DNA of 64,000 nt, taken from NCBI GenBank assembly GCA_964390725.1, contig CAYMIW010000014.1, positions 4,970-68,969 on the forward strand, in the 5' to 3' direction. This DNA comes from JAABTH01 sp964390725. GTDB taxonomy: Bacteria; Bacillota; Dethiobacteria; DTU022. Shown piece after piece: positions 52,354 through 61,253 of the stretch. Below the pieces are notes generated by a model. That model had not been told where the DNA came from. It worked only from the letters and a program-made list of their open reading frames with translations, and searched no databases. Within the stretch, counting starts at the first letter, position 1, and each line of letters starts with the position of its first letter. The position numbers were made by a program, and so were the translations under genes.

Positions 52354-53316
52354 ATGACTTCCAAAAAAGAAATCTTATCATATCATAATATATTGCTATT
52401 CATAGTATCTGCTGTAGCCATGGCTGCGCTGCTGATGTTTGCGGCTGCCTGCACTGCCGACCAGATTAATCCCGGTCCTGACAGCTCAAATTCAGATCCT
52501 TATTTGACAAAACCCGATCCTGATAATTCGCTGCAGCAGGAAAATGACCAAGCGGGCTATCCTGCTGATGATTCGGACCATGCCGAAAACAGCAATGGCC
52601 AGAATGAACCTGAACCTGTACCAAAGCTCCCATATATTGGTATTTATAGTGGTGCGGGGAGCTGGGACACCAATGTTGAAGCATTCGGGCATTTTTTCGA
52701 TTTCTATGAATACGAGTGGACTGAATTTGACCAGCATGATGCACTCTCTCCAGATTTTTTAAGTAACTTTGACTTGCTCTGGTTTCCTGGCGGCGGCTCA
52801 GCAGATTACAAGTATAACATTAAAGATCATTCGGTAATTCGTTCTTTTGTAGAAAACGGCGGTATGCTGGCCGGTACCTGTGCCGGTGCTTATTATGCTG
52901 CCGATATAATGAGCTGGTTCGGAGATGAATACGAGTATCCGCTTGGTCTTTTTAAAGGTAAATCAATCGGCCCTCTTTCCGGCCTTGTTGGCTGGGGTGA
53001 AATCACGGCGTTAACCCTTAACAAAGACCTGGATTTTAATTCAGACTTCAACTCTAACGTTACGATGTATTATTTTGACGGTCCCTATTTCTCACCAGAC
53101 GAGCCTGATTCTGTTATTGTTTTAGCCAGTTATGAAGTAAACAAACAACCTGCCGTAATAGCCGGTTCTTATGGATTGGGAAAATATCTTCTTTTCGGGC
53201 CGCACCCCGAACTGGGCGGTTACAGCAGCTCATCCCCCGATTTCAACCTTAATGGTGGGGAAGGAGCATTCTGGCCCTGGCTTCACCAATCGATTCTCTG
53301 GTTCTGCAGTTGGTAG
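52354..53316 (+). CDS. Lipoprotein with class I glutamine amidotransferase-like (BPL_N) domain
   Basis: A 320-residue exported protein. A hydrophobic signal ends in a lipobox-like AAAC (Cys about 33), followed by a Pro/Asp/Asn-rich linker to about residue 90. The rest resembles the biotin-protein-ligase N-terminal-like or GATase-like fold: WFPGGGSADY, then GGMLAGTCAGAYYAAD with a nucleophile-elbow Cys (about 175), and a late FGPHPELGG motif with a His. The fold implies hydrolase or amidase chemistry at the cell surface, but the substrate is unknown. It has its own apparent promoter and is followed by the CapA-like gene. Confidence 0.7.
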   Translation: MTSKKEILSYHNILLFIVSAVAMAALLMFAAACTADQINPGPDSSNSDPYLTKPDPDNSLQQENDQAGYPADDSDHAENSNGQNEPEPVPKLPYIGIYSGAGSWDTNVEAFGHFFDFYEYEWTEFDQHDALSPDFLSNFDLLWFPGGGSADYKYNIKDHSVIRSFVENGGMLAGTCAGAYYAADIMSWFGDEYEYPLGLFKGKSIGPLSGLVGWGEITALTLNKDLDFNSDFNSNVTMYYFDGPYFSPDEPDSVIVLASYEVNKQPAVIAGSYGLGKYLLFGPHPELGGYSSSSPDFNLNGGEGAFWPWLHQSILWFCSW

Positions 53317-53331
53317 ATTAACCACTGGTTA

Positions 53332-53340
53332 TGGTATAAT
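53332..53340 (+). promoter_or_regulatory. Putative extended -10 promoter
   Basis: TGGTATAAT, 44 bases before the CapA-like ATG, with no clear -35. Confidence 0.45.
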
Positions 53341-53384
53341 ATAGATTAGATTATAATCCATTATCAGGGATGGTGGTTTTTTTT

Positions 53385-54728
53385 ATGCGTCGTTTTACTT
53401 TCATCATAGTTCTGGTTGTTTTTGTAGCCCTTTTCTTTTTCATCGGGTTCGGAGCAGGAGCATTCTTCCCCCCGGAAACCCTGGGTAACCTGATTTCTGA
53501 CGGAAATAACCCTTCTACCAATGATGCTGAGAATTTATCACCTGAAGACCAGCAGGATGAAGAAGAATTTGAAGACCCTTATGAGCCTGATCTTAGAACA
53601 GTTAACCTGGTAGCTCTCGGCAATATCTTTCCCCATGTCCCCAATATTGAACAGGCTCATATTGGCGAAGGGAAATATGATTTTTCACCAACTTTTACCG
53701 CTATTGCTCCCCTGATCCAGGAAGCCGATCTGGCTGTAGCCGACCTTGAGACATCCCAGGCCGGACCTGATATAACCTTTTGGGGCTATAATGGATATAC
53801 CGGTTATCCTCTTTTCAACTCACCACAGGAGCTCTCTGATGCCCTGTACGAAGCCGGAGTTGATCTGCTCACCCTTGGCAACAACCATGCTCTTGACCGT
53901 GGCTTCGAAGGATTGCTGGCCAGCCTGGACTATATCCGCGGCCTGGGCATAAAAACTTTCGGCGCTTATAAAAACCAGGAGGAAAGAGATACGCCATTGA
54001 TTGTTGAACGCAATGGCATCAGCATTGCTTTTATCGGTTATACATTCAGCACCAATGGTATACCTATTCCCGAAGAACATGAATACTGCCTGAATTATGT
54101 CCCGGGTTTCGAAAATATCGAGCCTGTAATCAAAGATATGAATCGGGCTAGAGAAAATGGTGCTGACATAATTGCCGTCTTTCCCCACTGGGGTGAAAAC
54201 GAATATGCCCAGGAACCTCAACCACAGTATTACCGTCAGGTCGCCGAAGAACTGGCTGCAGCCGGGGCTGACCTGATCATTGGTGGTCATCCGAAGTTTG
54301 TCCAACCGATTGAATGGTTTTTTAATGAAGATGAAAATGGCAACGAGAGAGCCACCTTTGCAGTTTATTCCCAGGGCACCTTTCTTTCCAACCAGCATTA
54401 CCCGGCCAACATTTCACCTCTGGTGGAATATCACCTGCTGCTCGACCTTGAACTTTCAAAGGACATGGAAACCGGCCGAACCTGGATCAGCAACACCGAT
54501 TACGAAATAACCTGGATCCATCGCGAACAACGTCACCGCATCCTCCCTCTCTCCGAGGTTATTTCCAATTCTCCTGAACGTTATAATTTAAGCGAAAGTA
54601 AAATTGAAGATTTGAAAAGCTGGCACCAACGTAATATTGAAGCAGTTGAAGCTTATAATCACCTGGAAGGCAAGGAAAAAGCACTGCAGATTTCAGATCG
54701 TCTGTTCAGGGAAGCCTATCTTGATTAA
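53385..54728 (+). CDS. CapA/PGA-capsule-type metallophosphoesterase-like protein
   Basis: A 447-residue protein with an N-terminal membrane anchor (about 5-25), an acidic linker (to about 70) and a CapA-like domain of the calcineurin-like fold. Blocks in order are VNLVALGNIFPH, ADLAVADLETSQAG, LLTLGNNHALDRG (the NNH motif), FPHWGENEY and IIGGHPKFVQPIEW with conserved His residues. CapA family proteins act in poly-gamma-glutamate capsule export, but many copies occur without capsule genes. ATG 53385 is favoured, with GGTGG seven bases upstream; an in-frame ATG 15 bases earlier is the alternative. It lies 24 bases before a glycosyltransferase gene. Confidence 0.83.
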   Translation: MRRFTFIIVLVVFVALFFFIGFGAGAFFPPETLGNLISDGNNPSTNDAENLSPEDQQDEEEFEDPYEPDLRTVNLVALGNIFPHVPNIEQAHIGEGKYDFSPTFTAIAPLIQEADLAVADLETSQAGPDITFWGYNGYTGYPLFNSPQELSDALYEAGVDLLTLGNNHALDRGFEGLLASLDYIRGLGIKTFGAYKNQEERDTPLIVERNGISIAFIGYTFSTNGIPIPEEHEYCLNYVPGFENIEPVIKDMNRARENGADIIAVFPHWGENEYAQEPQPQYYRQVAEELAAAGADLIIGGHPKFVQPIEWFFNEDENGNERATFAVYSQGTFLSNQHYPANISPLVEYHLLLDLELSKDMETGRTWISNTDYEITWIHREQRHRILPLSEVISNSPERYNLSESKIEDLKSWHQRNIEAVEAYNHLEGKEKALQISDRLFREAYLD

Positions 54729-54752
54729 TGTTCTTTCAGGAGGTAAAATGCT

Positions 54753-56009
54753 GTGAAAATTGGTATTTTTACCGACAGTTACCGACCCTACACCAGCGGA
54801 GTTGTCAGATCAATTGAGCTTTTCTCACGCGAATTCAAGAACAGGGGTCATGATGTCTACATTTTCGGTCCCGACTATCCCCTGCTGAACCCTCCTCCGG
54901 AAGAAGGTGTTTTTCGCTTTTTCTCAGTGCCTGCACCTACAATACCCGAATTTTCTTTGCCCATCCCGATATCGCTCCAGTTCGGTCCACTGATTAAGAA
55001 GGTGGGTCTGGATATCATTCATGTTCATTCTCCTTTTTTACTGGGTAGTCTCGGGGCACGAGCGGCAAGGCGCCAAAATCTGCCACTTGTTTTTACCTTC
55101 CACACCCTTTACGACCAGTATGTTCACTATATTCCCTTTGGTGAAAAAACATCACGCCAGGTGGTTCAGAATATTGCCCGCGATTTTTGTAACCGCTGCA
55201 ATACAGTTGTAGCACCGTCGCAACTGGTAGTTAATTACCTGAAGCGCATTGGCGTGGAAGCACCTTTAACCAATATTCCAACCGGTATTGATCTGGAAGA
55301 ATTTAATAAACTTGACAGTAACTGGCTCAGGGATAATTATGGGGTAAGCAAAACCGACAAGGTTCTGCTTTTTGTCGGCCGTCTCGGTAAAGAGAAAAAT
55401 GTAGCCTTTCTTTTAAAATCTTTTGAAATTGTTTTGAACCGACATCCCGGGACGATCCTTGTCCTGGTCGGAAATGGGCCACAGGAACGTAATTTACGTA
55501 AAATGGCCCTGGATATGGGTATAGAAAACAGGGTTATCTTTACCGGGGTTTTACCGCGCAGCTCAATTGTTCACTGTTATGCCAGTGCCGATATATTCGT
55601 TTTCCCCTCAGTCACCGATACGCAGGGTTTGGTTATCGGCGAAGCCAAGGCAACCGGCCTACCTGTTGTTGCCATACGAGCTTTTGGGCCGGCTGAAAAT
55701 GTACTCCATGGCGAAGACGGCCTGCTGACCGACCCTTCTCTGCCTTCTTTCACCAATGCAATTTTGGAACTACTTGATGATCAAGCGCAGTTCGAGCGCA
55801 TGAGTAAAAAAGCCCTTGAAAACGTTAAGTCTATATCTTCAGCTCAATGTGCAAAAAACATGCTTTCAGTTTACAGAGAATTAATTGATAATAACATTTG
55901 TGCACCTCGCAGGCGCAAGCCCTATTCAGAAAAACTATTTGAAATAAGCAATCATAAGTTAGTTATCAGAGGTATAACAATTAACTCCAGTCGGAACAAG
56001 GAGAGATAA
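54753..56009 (+). CDS. GT4-family glycosyltransferase (diacylglycerol glucosyltransferase-like)
   Basis: A 418-residue GT-B fold enzyme. The N-terminus MKIGIFTDSYRPYTSGVVRSI and the IHVHSPFLLG segment are typical of GT4 enzymes acting on lipid acceptors (1,2-diacylglycerol 3-glucosyltransferases and mannosyl-inositol relatives). The C-terminal donor domain has FVGRLGKEKN and the EX7E-type region ending GEAKATGLPVVA. GTG start after AGGAGG. A role in glycolipid or envelope synthesis is likely, shared with the two upstream surface proteins. Confidence 0.85.
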   Translation: MKIGIFTDSYRPYTSGVVRSIELFSREFKNRGHDVYIFGPDYPLLNPPPEEGVFRFFSVPAPTIPEFSLPIPISLQFGPLIKKVGLDIIHVHSPFLLGSLGARAARRQNLPLVFTFHTLYDQYVHYIPFGEKTSRQVVQNIARDFCNRCNTVVAPSQLVVNYLKRIGVEAPLTNIPTGIDLEEFNKLDSNWLRDNYGVSKTDKVLLFVGRLGKEKNVAFLLKSFEIVLNRHPGTILVLVGNGPQERNLRKMALDMGIENRVIFTGVLPRSSIVHCYASADIFVFPSVTDTQGLVIGEAKATGLPVVAIRAFGPAENVLHGEDGLLTDPSLPSFTNAILELLDDQAQFERMSKKALENVKSISSAQCAKNMLSVYRELIDNNICAPRRRKPYSEKLFEISNHKLVIRGITINSSRNKER

Positions 56010-56022
56010 TAGAAATTAAGGA

Positions 56023-56124
56023 TCACTGATCCTTCTTCTTTTTATGATCGTAACCGCTCTTTAAAAAGAACAACAAAACAAAAAATACTGCTATTAAAAC
56101 CAGGCCAACAATGAGCTGCTGCAC
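56023..56124 (-). CDS. Small single-span membrane protein, 33 residues
   Basis: A short frame read from GTG 56124 with AAGGAG eight bases upstream. The peptide begins MQQLIVGLVLIAVFFVLLFF, a full-length transmembrane helix, followed by the basic tail KSGYDHKKKKDQ, placing the C-terminus inside. The layout resembles small membrane subunits such as KdpF-type or FeoB-associated peptides, but it has no cysteines and no transporter beside it. It lies downstream of tRNA-Gln on the same strand. Confidence 0.6.
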   Translation of the reverse strand: MQQLIVGLVLIAVFFVLLFFLKSGYDHKKKKDQ

Positions 56125-56187
56125 TTCCCTCACTCCTTTGTCAATACTGTGAAGCCCCCTGATTGGGTTCAGAGGGCTTTCATTCTA

Positions 56188-56261
56188 TGGCTGCGGGACA
56201 AGGGATCGAACCTTGGCTTGATGATCCAGAGTCATCCGTGCTACCGCTACACCATCCCGCA
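56188..56261 (-). tRNA. tRNA-Gln (anticodon CTG)
   Basis: A 74-base cloverleaf on the minus strand: acceptor TGCGGGA/TCCCGCA, D arm with TGTAGCGGTAGCA, anticodon stem GATGA/TCATC around CTCTGGA with CTG at 34-36, T arm AAGG TTCGATC CCTT and an encoded CCA. It lies just downstream of gltX; in bacteria lacking GlnRS, GltX charges this tRNA with Glu before amidation by GatCAB. Confidence 0.95.
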
Positions 56262-56343
56262 CTGCTATTTCATTATACAAAAAGAGTCATCTTCAGGCAA
56301 GAGTAACAAGTGCCCTTCTTCCTATACTTTTTAAATATATCAG

Positions 56344-57798
56344 TTATTCTGTTGAAGTGTGGTTTTTAATAAATAATCTTGCCCTCTCCAGCCTCTCCAC
56401 TGTTTTATCACGTCCCAGCAATTCAATAATTACAAATAATCCGGGACCTCCCAGGCGTCCGGTTAAAGCAAGGCGTGCCGGTTGGATCAGCTTCCCGGCT
56501 GAAAGCTGCATTTCTTCGCTCAAATCTTGAAATAATTTTTCGGCTGTTTCTGCTGAAAATGGTTCAAGACATTTTAGTTCATCTGAAAGCCGCTTCAGGG
56601 TTTCCTGCACATTTTCTTTTAAAAAGGCTTTTTTTATCCCTTTTTCGTCATACGCAAAATCTTCAAGATAAAAATAAGCAGCAGCATCAGCCAGTTCCGG
56701 TAAAGTGCGGGCCCGTTCCCGAACAGCTTCCAATACCTCCCGTAGATAAGCTTCGTCATTTTCACTTAAACTACTGCCAATCAAGTTTTCTTTTTCAAAA
56801 AAGGGTCGGGCAAAATTGGTAAGCCGCTTAATACCAGCATCCCTGATGTAGTGGCTGTTCATCCAGGTTAGTTTAGTAGTATCGTAAATGGCCGCAGTTT
56901 TATTCACTTTTTCAAGTTCAAAAGATTTAATAGACTCTTCCAGGCTGAACAGCTCCCTGTCTCCCCCGGGGGACCAACCTAAAAGGGTCATATAGTTAAC
57001 CAGGGCTTCGGGCAAATAACCTTTATCACGAAATTCTTCAACCGAGGTAGCGCCGTGGCGTTTACTTAATTTGCTGCGATCCGGAGCAAGAATCATCGGT
57101 ACATGGGCAAATACAGGCATTTCCAGGCCCAGGGCTTCAGCACAGATAATCTGGCGGGGTGTGTTGGATAAATGTTCTTCAGCCCTGATTATATGAGTTA
57201 TCTTCAGCTGTAGATCGTCTACTACAGAGGCAAAGTTATAGGTAGGGATTCCATTGGATTTAACAATAATGAAATCATCAAGGTCGCTGTTTTCAAAACT
57301 GACCTTACCACGCACTAGATCTGTGACCACTGTTTGTCCCTGATCGGGAATACGTATTCTAACTACCGGCTTACGACCTTCAGCCTGAAAGGCTTGTTCC
57401 TGCCCGGCATCCAGGTTCCTGCAGTTACCCGGATAGAGATAAGCCCTGTTTTCTTTACGGGCTTGCTCCCTTCCGGCCCGCAGCTCTTCGATACTGCAGT
57501 AACAGCGATAAGCTTTCCCCTCTTCAATGAGCTTCTCTGCCTCACTGCGGTATAAATCAAGCCTCTGGGACTGGTAGTAAGGTCCTTCATCCCAGTCCAG
57601 CCCCAGCCATTTCATGGCTGACATAAGCTTATCGATAAAATCTTCCCTGGAGCGCTCTAAATCTGTATCATCGATTCGCAGGACAAATGTTCCGCCTACC
57701 CTGCGAGCAAATAAATAATTAAAAAGCGCGGTTCTTGCACCACCTATGTGCAATTCTCCCGTTGGACTGGGAGCAAACCTTACCCTTACATCTGACAC
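56344..57798 (-). CDS. gltX: Glutamyl-tRNA synthetase
   Basis: Class I synthetase of 484 residues. The N-terminus RFAPSPTGELHIGGARTALFNYL contains the HIGH-type HIGG, and the KMSKS-type motif is KLSKRHG (about 243-249). The C-terminal helical anticodon-binding half is full length. It starts 16 bases after the oadB-like stop, so it belongs to that minus-strand unit. Confidence 0.96.
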   Translation of the reverse strand: MSDVRVRFAPSPTGELHIGGARTALFNYLFARRVGGTFVLRIDDTDLERSREDFIDKLMSAMKWLGLDWDEGPYYQSQRLDLYRSEAEKLIEEGKAYRCYCSIEELRAGREQARKENRAYLYPGNCRNLDAGQEQAFQAEGRKPVVRIRIPDQGQTVVTDLVRGKVSFENSDLDDFIIVKSNGIPTYNFASVVDDLQLKITHIIRAEEHLSNTPRQIICAEALGLEMPVFAHVPMILAPDRSKLSKRHGATSVEEFRDKGYLPEALVNYMTLLGWSPGGDRELFSLEESIKSFELEKVNKTAAIYDTTKLTWMNSHYIRDAGIKRLTNFARPFFEKENLIGSSLSENDEAYLREVLEAVRERARTLPELADAAAYFYLEDFAYDEKGIKKAFLKENVQETLKRLSDELKCLEPFSAETAEKLFQDLSEEMQLSAGKLIQPARLALTGRLGGPGLFVIIELLGRDKTVERLERARLFIKNHTSTE

Positions 57799-57814
57799 AA
57801 TAACACCCCGTCAC

Positions 57815-58945
57815 TTAGTTGAGTATTGATAATAATATCCCCGCTGCCACAGCCGACCCAATTACTCCGGCAACATTCGGGCCCATGGCGTGCATGAGCA
57901 GGTAGTTGTTCGGGTTCTCTTCTTTCCCTACTGTTTGTGAAACCCTGGCAGCCATTGGAACCGCTGAAACACCGGCCGAACCAATCAGGGGATTAATTTT
58001 TCCTTTTGACAAAACGTATAACAGTTTACCCATTAGCACACCAGCTGCTGTACCAAAGGCAAAAGCAATCAAGCCCAGAATTATTATTTTGATGGTATCA
58101 GGCGTTAAAAAATACTCGGCCGTTGCCTTTGCGCCGACAGTTAGTCCTAAAAATATAACCACAATGTTGTTCAGTTCATTCTGTGCGCCTTTGCTGAGAC
58201 GCTCTGTAACCCCGCTCTCCCGGATCAGGTTACCGAACATCAGCATACCTAATAGTGGAAGTGCTGCAGGTAGAAGGAGCCCGGTCAGGATGATTACAGC
58301 AATGGGGAAGATAATCTTTTCTTTCTTCGATACCGGCCTCATCTGCTGCATAACAACCCTGCGCTCTTTTTTACTGGTTAACATACGCATAATTGGTGGT
58401 TGAATAATCGGCACAAGCGCCATATATGAATATGCTGCTATCGCAATAGAGCCGAGCAGCTCTGGTGCAAGCTGATTCGCCAGGAATATTGCCGTCGGCC
58501 CATCTGCTCCGCCAATAATACCAATTGCCCCGGCCTGCTGCGTAGAAAAACCAAGCAGAAATGCACCGAGAAAGGTAAGGAATATTCCGAATTGGGCTGC
58601 TGCCCCCAGCAAAAGAGTCACCGGGTTGGCAATCAGGGGACCAAAATCAGTCATTGCTCCCACACCGAGAAATATCAGGGGTGGATATATGCCCAGTTCC
58701 AGGCCTCGTGAAAGGTAGTAAAACAGCCCTCCGATTTCTTTGCCTGATTCCGGTTGCATCAAGCCACCCAGGGGCAGGTTGACCAGAAGAATTCCAAAAG
58801 CAATCGGCACTAAAAGCAGGGGTTCATATTTTTTGGCAATTCCCAGATATAAGAGAACCAGGGCAATTACAACCATAATTACCTGGTTTAGCTGCATATT
58901 AACAAAACCCGTACCTTCTAAGAACTCTATTAAAAGTTCAATCAC
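57815..58945 (-). CDS. oadB: Sodium ion-translocating decarboxylase beta subunit
   Basis: Integral-membrane carboxybiotin decarboxylase, 376 residues with roughly nine to eleven hydrophobic segments. Diagnostic pieces are GVGAMTDFGPLIANP (about 95-109), GIIGGADGPTAIFLANQLAP (about 141-160, the conserved GGADGPT) and GSAGVSAVPMAARVSQ with GPNVAGVIGSAVAAG near the end. It pumps sodium out as it decarboxylates carboxybiotin. The family covers oxaloacetate, methylmalonyl-CoA, malonate and glutaconyl-CoA pumps; no carboxyltransferase subunit is in the window, so the substrate is open. Confidence 0.92.
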   Translation of the reverse strand: MIELLIEFLEGTGFVNMQLNQVIMVVIALVLLYLGIAKKYEPLLLVPIAFGILLVNLPLGGLMQPESGKEIGGLFYYLSRGLELGIYPPLIFLGVGAMTDFGPLIANPVTLLLGAAAQFGIFLTFLGAFLLGFSTQQAGAIGIIGGADGPTAIFLANQLAPELLGSIAIAAYSYMALVPIIQPPIMRMLTSKKERRVVMQQMRPVSKKEKIIFPIAVIILTGLLLPAALPLLGMLMFGNLIRESGVTERLSKGAQNELNNIVVIFLGLTVGAKATAEYFLTPDTIKIIILGLIAFAFGTAAGVLMGKLLYVLSKGKINPLIGSAGVSAVPMAARVSQTVGKEENPNNYLLMHAMGPNVAGVIGSAVAAGILLSILN

Positions 58946-58985
58946 AACGGATCAACCCCTTTCGTAAACTCAGCCGGATTTAGAT

Positions 58986-59405
58986 TTAGTTTAAAACTAC
59001 CAGGGGGTCACCGCTGTTCACGGCATCACCTTTTTTAACCAGCACCTGACCAATCTTTCCAGCCTGGGGCGCTGTAAGCTCGTTCTCCATCTTCATTGCT
59101 TCTAATACCAGCAAAACTTCTCCTTCACCTACACTGTCCCCAACTGCTACTTTAACGTCTAAAACCGAGCCGGGCATTGGAGCATTGACTGTAACACCCT
59201 CGGCATTCAAACTTTCGGAAGCAGTTTCTTTTTCTTCTTTAATTTCCACTGCTTTTTTCGGTTTTTCATCTACTGCCGGAACCGGAGCTGGTTTTTCTGC
59301 AGGTGGCTTAACGCTGCTCAATGTAGCTCCCTTTGCTTCCTCATTAACTTCTTCAACGGTAACTGTATAAGATTGGCCGTCTACTGTAACTTTAAAAGTT
59401 TTCAC
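58986..59405 (-). CDS. Biotin carboxyl carrier protein of a sodium-pump decarboxylase
   Basis: A 139-residue protein with an N-terminal segment MKTFKVTVDGQSYTVTVEE, a Pro/Ala/Lys-rich flexible linker (about 25-65) and a C-terminal biotinyl domain with the EAMKMENE motif (biotinylated Lys about 108). Such linkers let biotin shuttle between carboxyltransferase and the membrane beta subunit. It overlaps the upstream gamma-subunit gene by 14 bp. Confidence 0.92.
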   Translation of the reverse strand: MKTFKVTVDGQSYTVTVEEVNEEAKGATLSSVKPPAEKPAPVPAVDEKPKKAVEIKEEKETASESLNAEGVTVNAPMPGSVLDVKVAVGDSVGEGEVLLVLEAMKMENELTAPQAGKIGQVLVKKGDAVNSGDPLVVLN

Positions 59406-59787
59406 GCTTTTTCTTCCTCCTAATTGTTTCTAACTCTACTCTTTGATTAAGCAAAGCTTTTCTGCCGTACATTTTCCAGCTGTTACCCGGAGCAGCTTCA
59501 TCCGGTGTAACAGTAAAAACCAAACCGGCACCAGTGGCCGGTGCACCTTCTGCCTGTAAATATTGATAAACAGCACCCATAATAACCGCCATGACTTTTT
59601 TATCATCATCAACCGGCATTGCAGAACTTTTTTTCGCCGGAATCGCGGTTCCCGTACCAGGCCTGGTATCCTTCCGGTAAAATATTAACCCGAATAACTG
59701 AAGTAATAAATATAAAAGTGCAAGTGTAACCAATACTACAACGAAACCGATAACCAGCACCTGGAGGGCAAATTCAAATTCATTCAT
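59392..59787 (-). CDS. OadG-like gamma subunit of a sodium-pump decarboxylase
   Basis: A 131-residue protein with one N-terminal membrane helix (about 8-35, ending in LLQLFGLIFYR), a short Pro-rich linker and a soluble tail including AVIMGAVYQYL. The size and topology match gamma/delta subunits that join the beta subunit to the carboxyltransferase. It heads the minus-strand group gamma, biotin carrier, beta, gltX. Confidence 0.83.
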   Translation of the reverse strand: MNEFEFALQVLVIGFVVVLVTLALLYLLLQLFGLIFYRKDTRPGTGTAIPAKKSSAMPVDDDKKVMAVIMGAVYQYLQAEGAPATGAGLVFTVTPDEAAPGNSWKMYGRKALLNQRVELETIRRKKKRENF

Positions 59788-59919
59788 TCAGCGCTTCACT
59801 CCTTGTGGAATCTATCACATATTATTGATTTTAGCATTTAATCACTGCTGTGAGAAGGGGCAAAAGCGGTTTTAATGCTTATTATAAGCCCTATGCAGAA
59901 ATGACATGCATCTGCATTT

Positions 59920-60747
59920 TCACCTTCCTGCTCCTGCAGCATTTTTCAGGATATCAAGATAAATATAATCAATTGCCTGCTTTTTCAGGCTTCCTTTGCT
60001 ACCGTTGGTATCACCGTGATAATCTGACCCCCCGGTGATAACCAGGTTATACTTTTTAGCCAGTTTTCTGTAGTAAAGAACCTGCTGCTCAGAATGATCA
60101 GGATGATACACCTCTATCCCCTGCAGACCATAGTTTATCAGCAATTCAGGATCCTCCCGGCCCTCTTTCTTCGGGTGAGCTAGAACCGTAACAGCACCGC
60201 TTTCCCTTAAATGTTTTATTATAGCTTCGGCTGTTAGAAGCGTTCTTTTTGCATAACCCGCTTTGCCTTTACCCAGGTATAGTGAAAAAGCCTGATCAAT
60301 ATTAACAACATACCTTTTATTTACCAGCACCCTGGCCAGGTGCAACCTTCCCGGTGCAGCGGATCCGGCTTCCTGTAAAATATCTTCCATTTTTATTTTA
60401 AAACCTTCTTGGATTAACAGATCGATCATCTTCTTCATACGGGTATAGCGATTACGCCTGATTCTATCCAACACCTGGCTGAGCAGTTTCAGATTTTTCG
60501 GATAGTAACCAAGGATGTGAATTTCCCTGTCAGCAAGGCTTGCACTTACTTCTACTCCTGGAACAAACTCAATTTTCAGACTTTGTGCCGCTGCTTCTGC
60601 TTCCTGCAATCCCTGCAGGGTATCATGATCTGTTAATGCAAAAGCTCTGATCCCGGCCCTGGAAACCATTTCAGCCAGCGCAGAAGGGGTAAGCTTACCG
60701 TCAGAGCAATTGCTGTGCATATGAAGATCAACCAGGTTACTTTGCAT
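59920..60747 (-). CDS. PHP-domain phosphoesterase (YciV/RNase AM-like)
   Basis: A 275-residue PHP protein with metal-binding motifs DLHMHSNCSDG (about 7-17), LTDHDTLQG, the Glu in VEVSA, VLAHPKKEG and the late GGSDYHGD. These are the usual PHP trinuclear-site residues. Relatives are 3',5'-nucleotide bisphosphatases and the 5'-3' exonuclease RNase AM. No polymerase domain is attached. It is a single gene on the minus strand. Confidence 0.85.
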   Translation of the reverse strand: MQSNLVDLHMHSNCSDGKLTPSALAEMVSRAGIRAFALTDHDTLQGLQEAEAAAQSLKIEFVPGVEVSASLADREIHILGYYPKNLKLLSQVLDRIRRNRYTRMKKMIDLLIQEGFKIKMEDILQEAGSAAPGRLHLARVLVNKRYVVNIDQAFSLYLGKGKAGYAKRTLLTAEAIIKHLRESGAVTVLAHPKKEGREDPELLINYGLQGIEVYHPDHSEQQVLYYRKLAKKYNLVITGGSDYHGDTNGSKGSLKKQAIDYIYLDILKNAAGAGR

Positions 60748-60828
60748 ATCTAATTGTCCTTATAAATAGTTATAGACACACCTCCACAATTATACCAGTT
60801 TTACTAATTACATGTTAATGGAATACAT

Positions 60829-60862
60829 AAAAAAGACCCTCGCGGAATATTTCCTGAGGGCT
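60829..60862 (-). terminator. Rho-independent terminator after spoVS
   Basis: On the minus strand CCCTC/GAGGG with inner GGAA/TTCC pairs, followed by TCTTTTTT. Confidence 0.82.
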
Positions 60863-60901
60863 TGCCCAGCTTTATTAACTGTAATCAGTCTGCTGCCTTG
60901 T

Positions 60902-61162
60902 TTAACGAGGCTCTATTATCAACTTAATTGCCGTTCTCTCTTCCCCATCAATTTCAATATCTGTAAATGCCGGTATACAAATTAGGTCGATTCCTCCCGG
61001 TGCAACAAATCCCCTCGCAATCGCAACTGCTTTAATCGCCTGGTTCAAAGCTCCCGCTCCGATTGTCTGTATTTCTGCTCCACCTTTTTCCCTGAGCACC
61101 CCTGCCAGGGCGCCGGCTACAGAATTGGGGTTCGATTTTGCTGAGACCTTTAATACATCCAT
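60902..61162 (-). CDS. spoVS: Stage V sporulation protein S
   Basis: An 86-residue Alba-like protein matching SpoVS throughout: VLKVSAKSNPNSVAGALAGVL, GAGALNQAIKAVAIARGF and the C-terminal FTDIEIDGEERTAIKLI. In Bacillus it affects septation and spore development. It is present in most spore formers and also in some non-spore formers such as Thermus, so it supports but does not prove sporulation. It is followed by a clear terminator. Confidence 0.95.
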   Translation of the reverse strand: MDVLKVSAKSNPNSVAGALAGVLREKGGAEIQTIGAGALNQAIKAVAIARGFVAPGGIDLICIPAFTDIEIDGEERTAIKLIIEPR

Positions 61163-61253
61163 TAATAGATGCCTCCTTTGCGGATTTAATTAACTAATTC
61201 GGCTTAATCCGCAAATTTCCTGCCAGAATTATATGAATAATTCGATAGGACTA

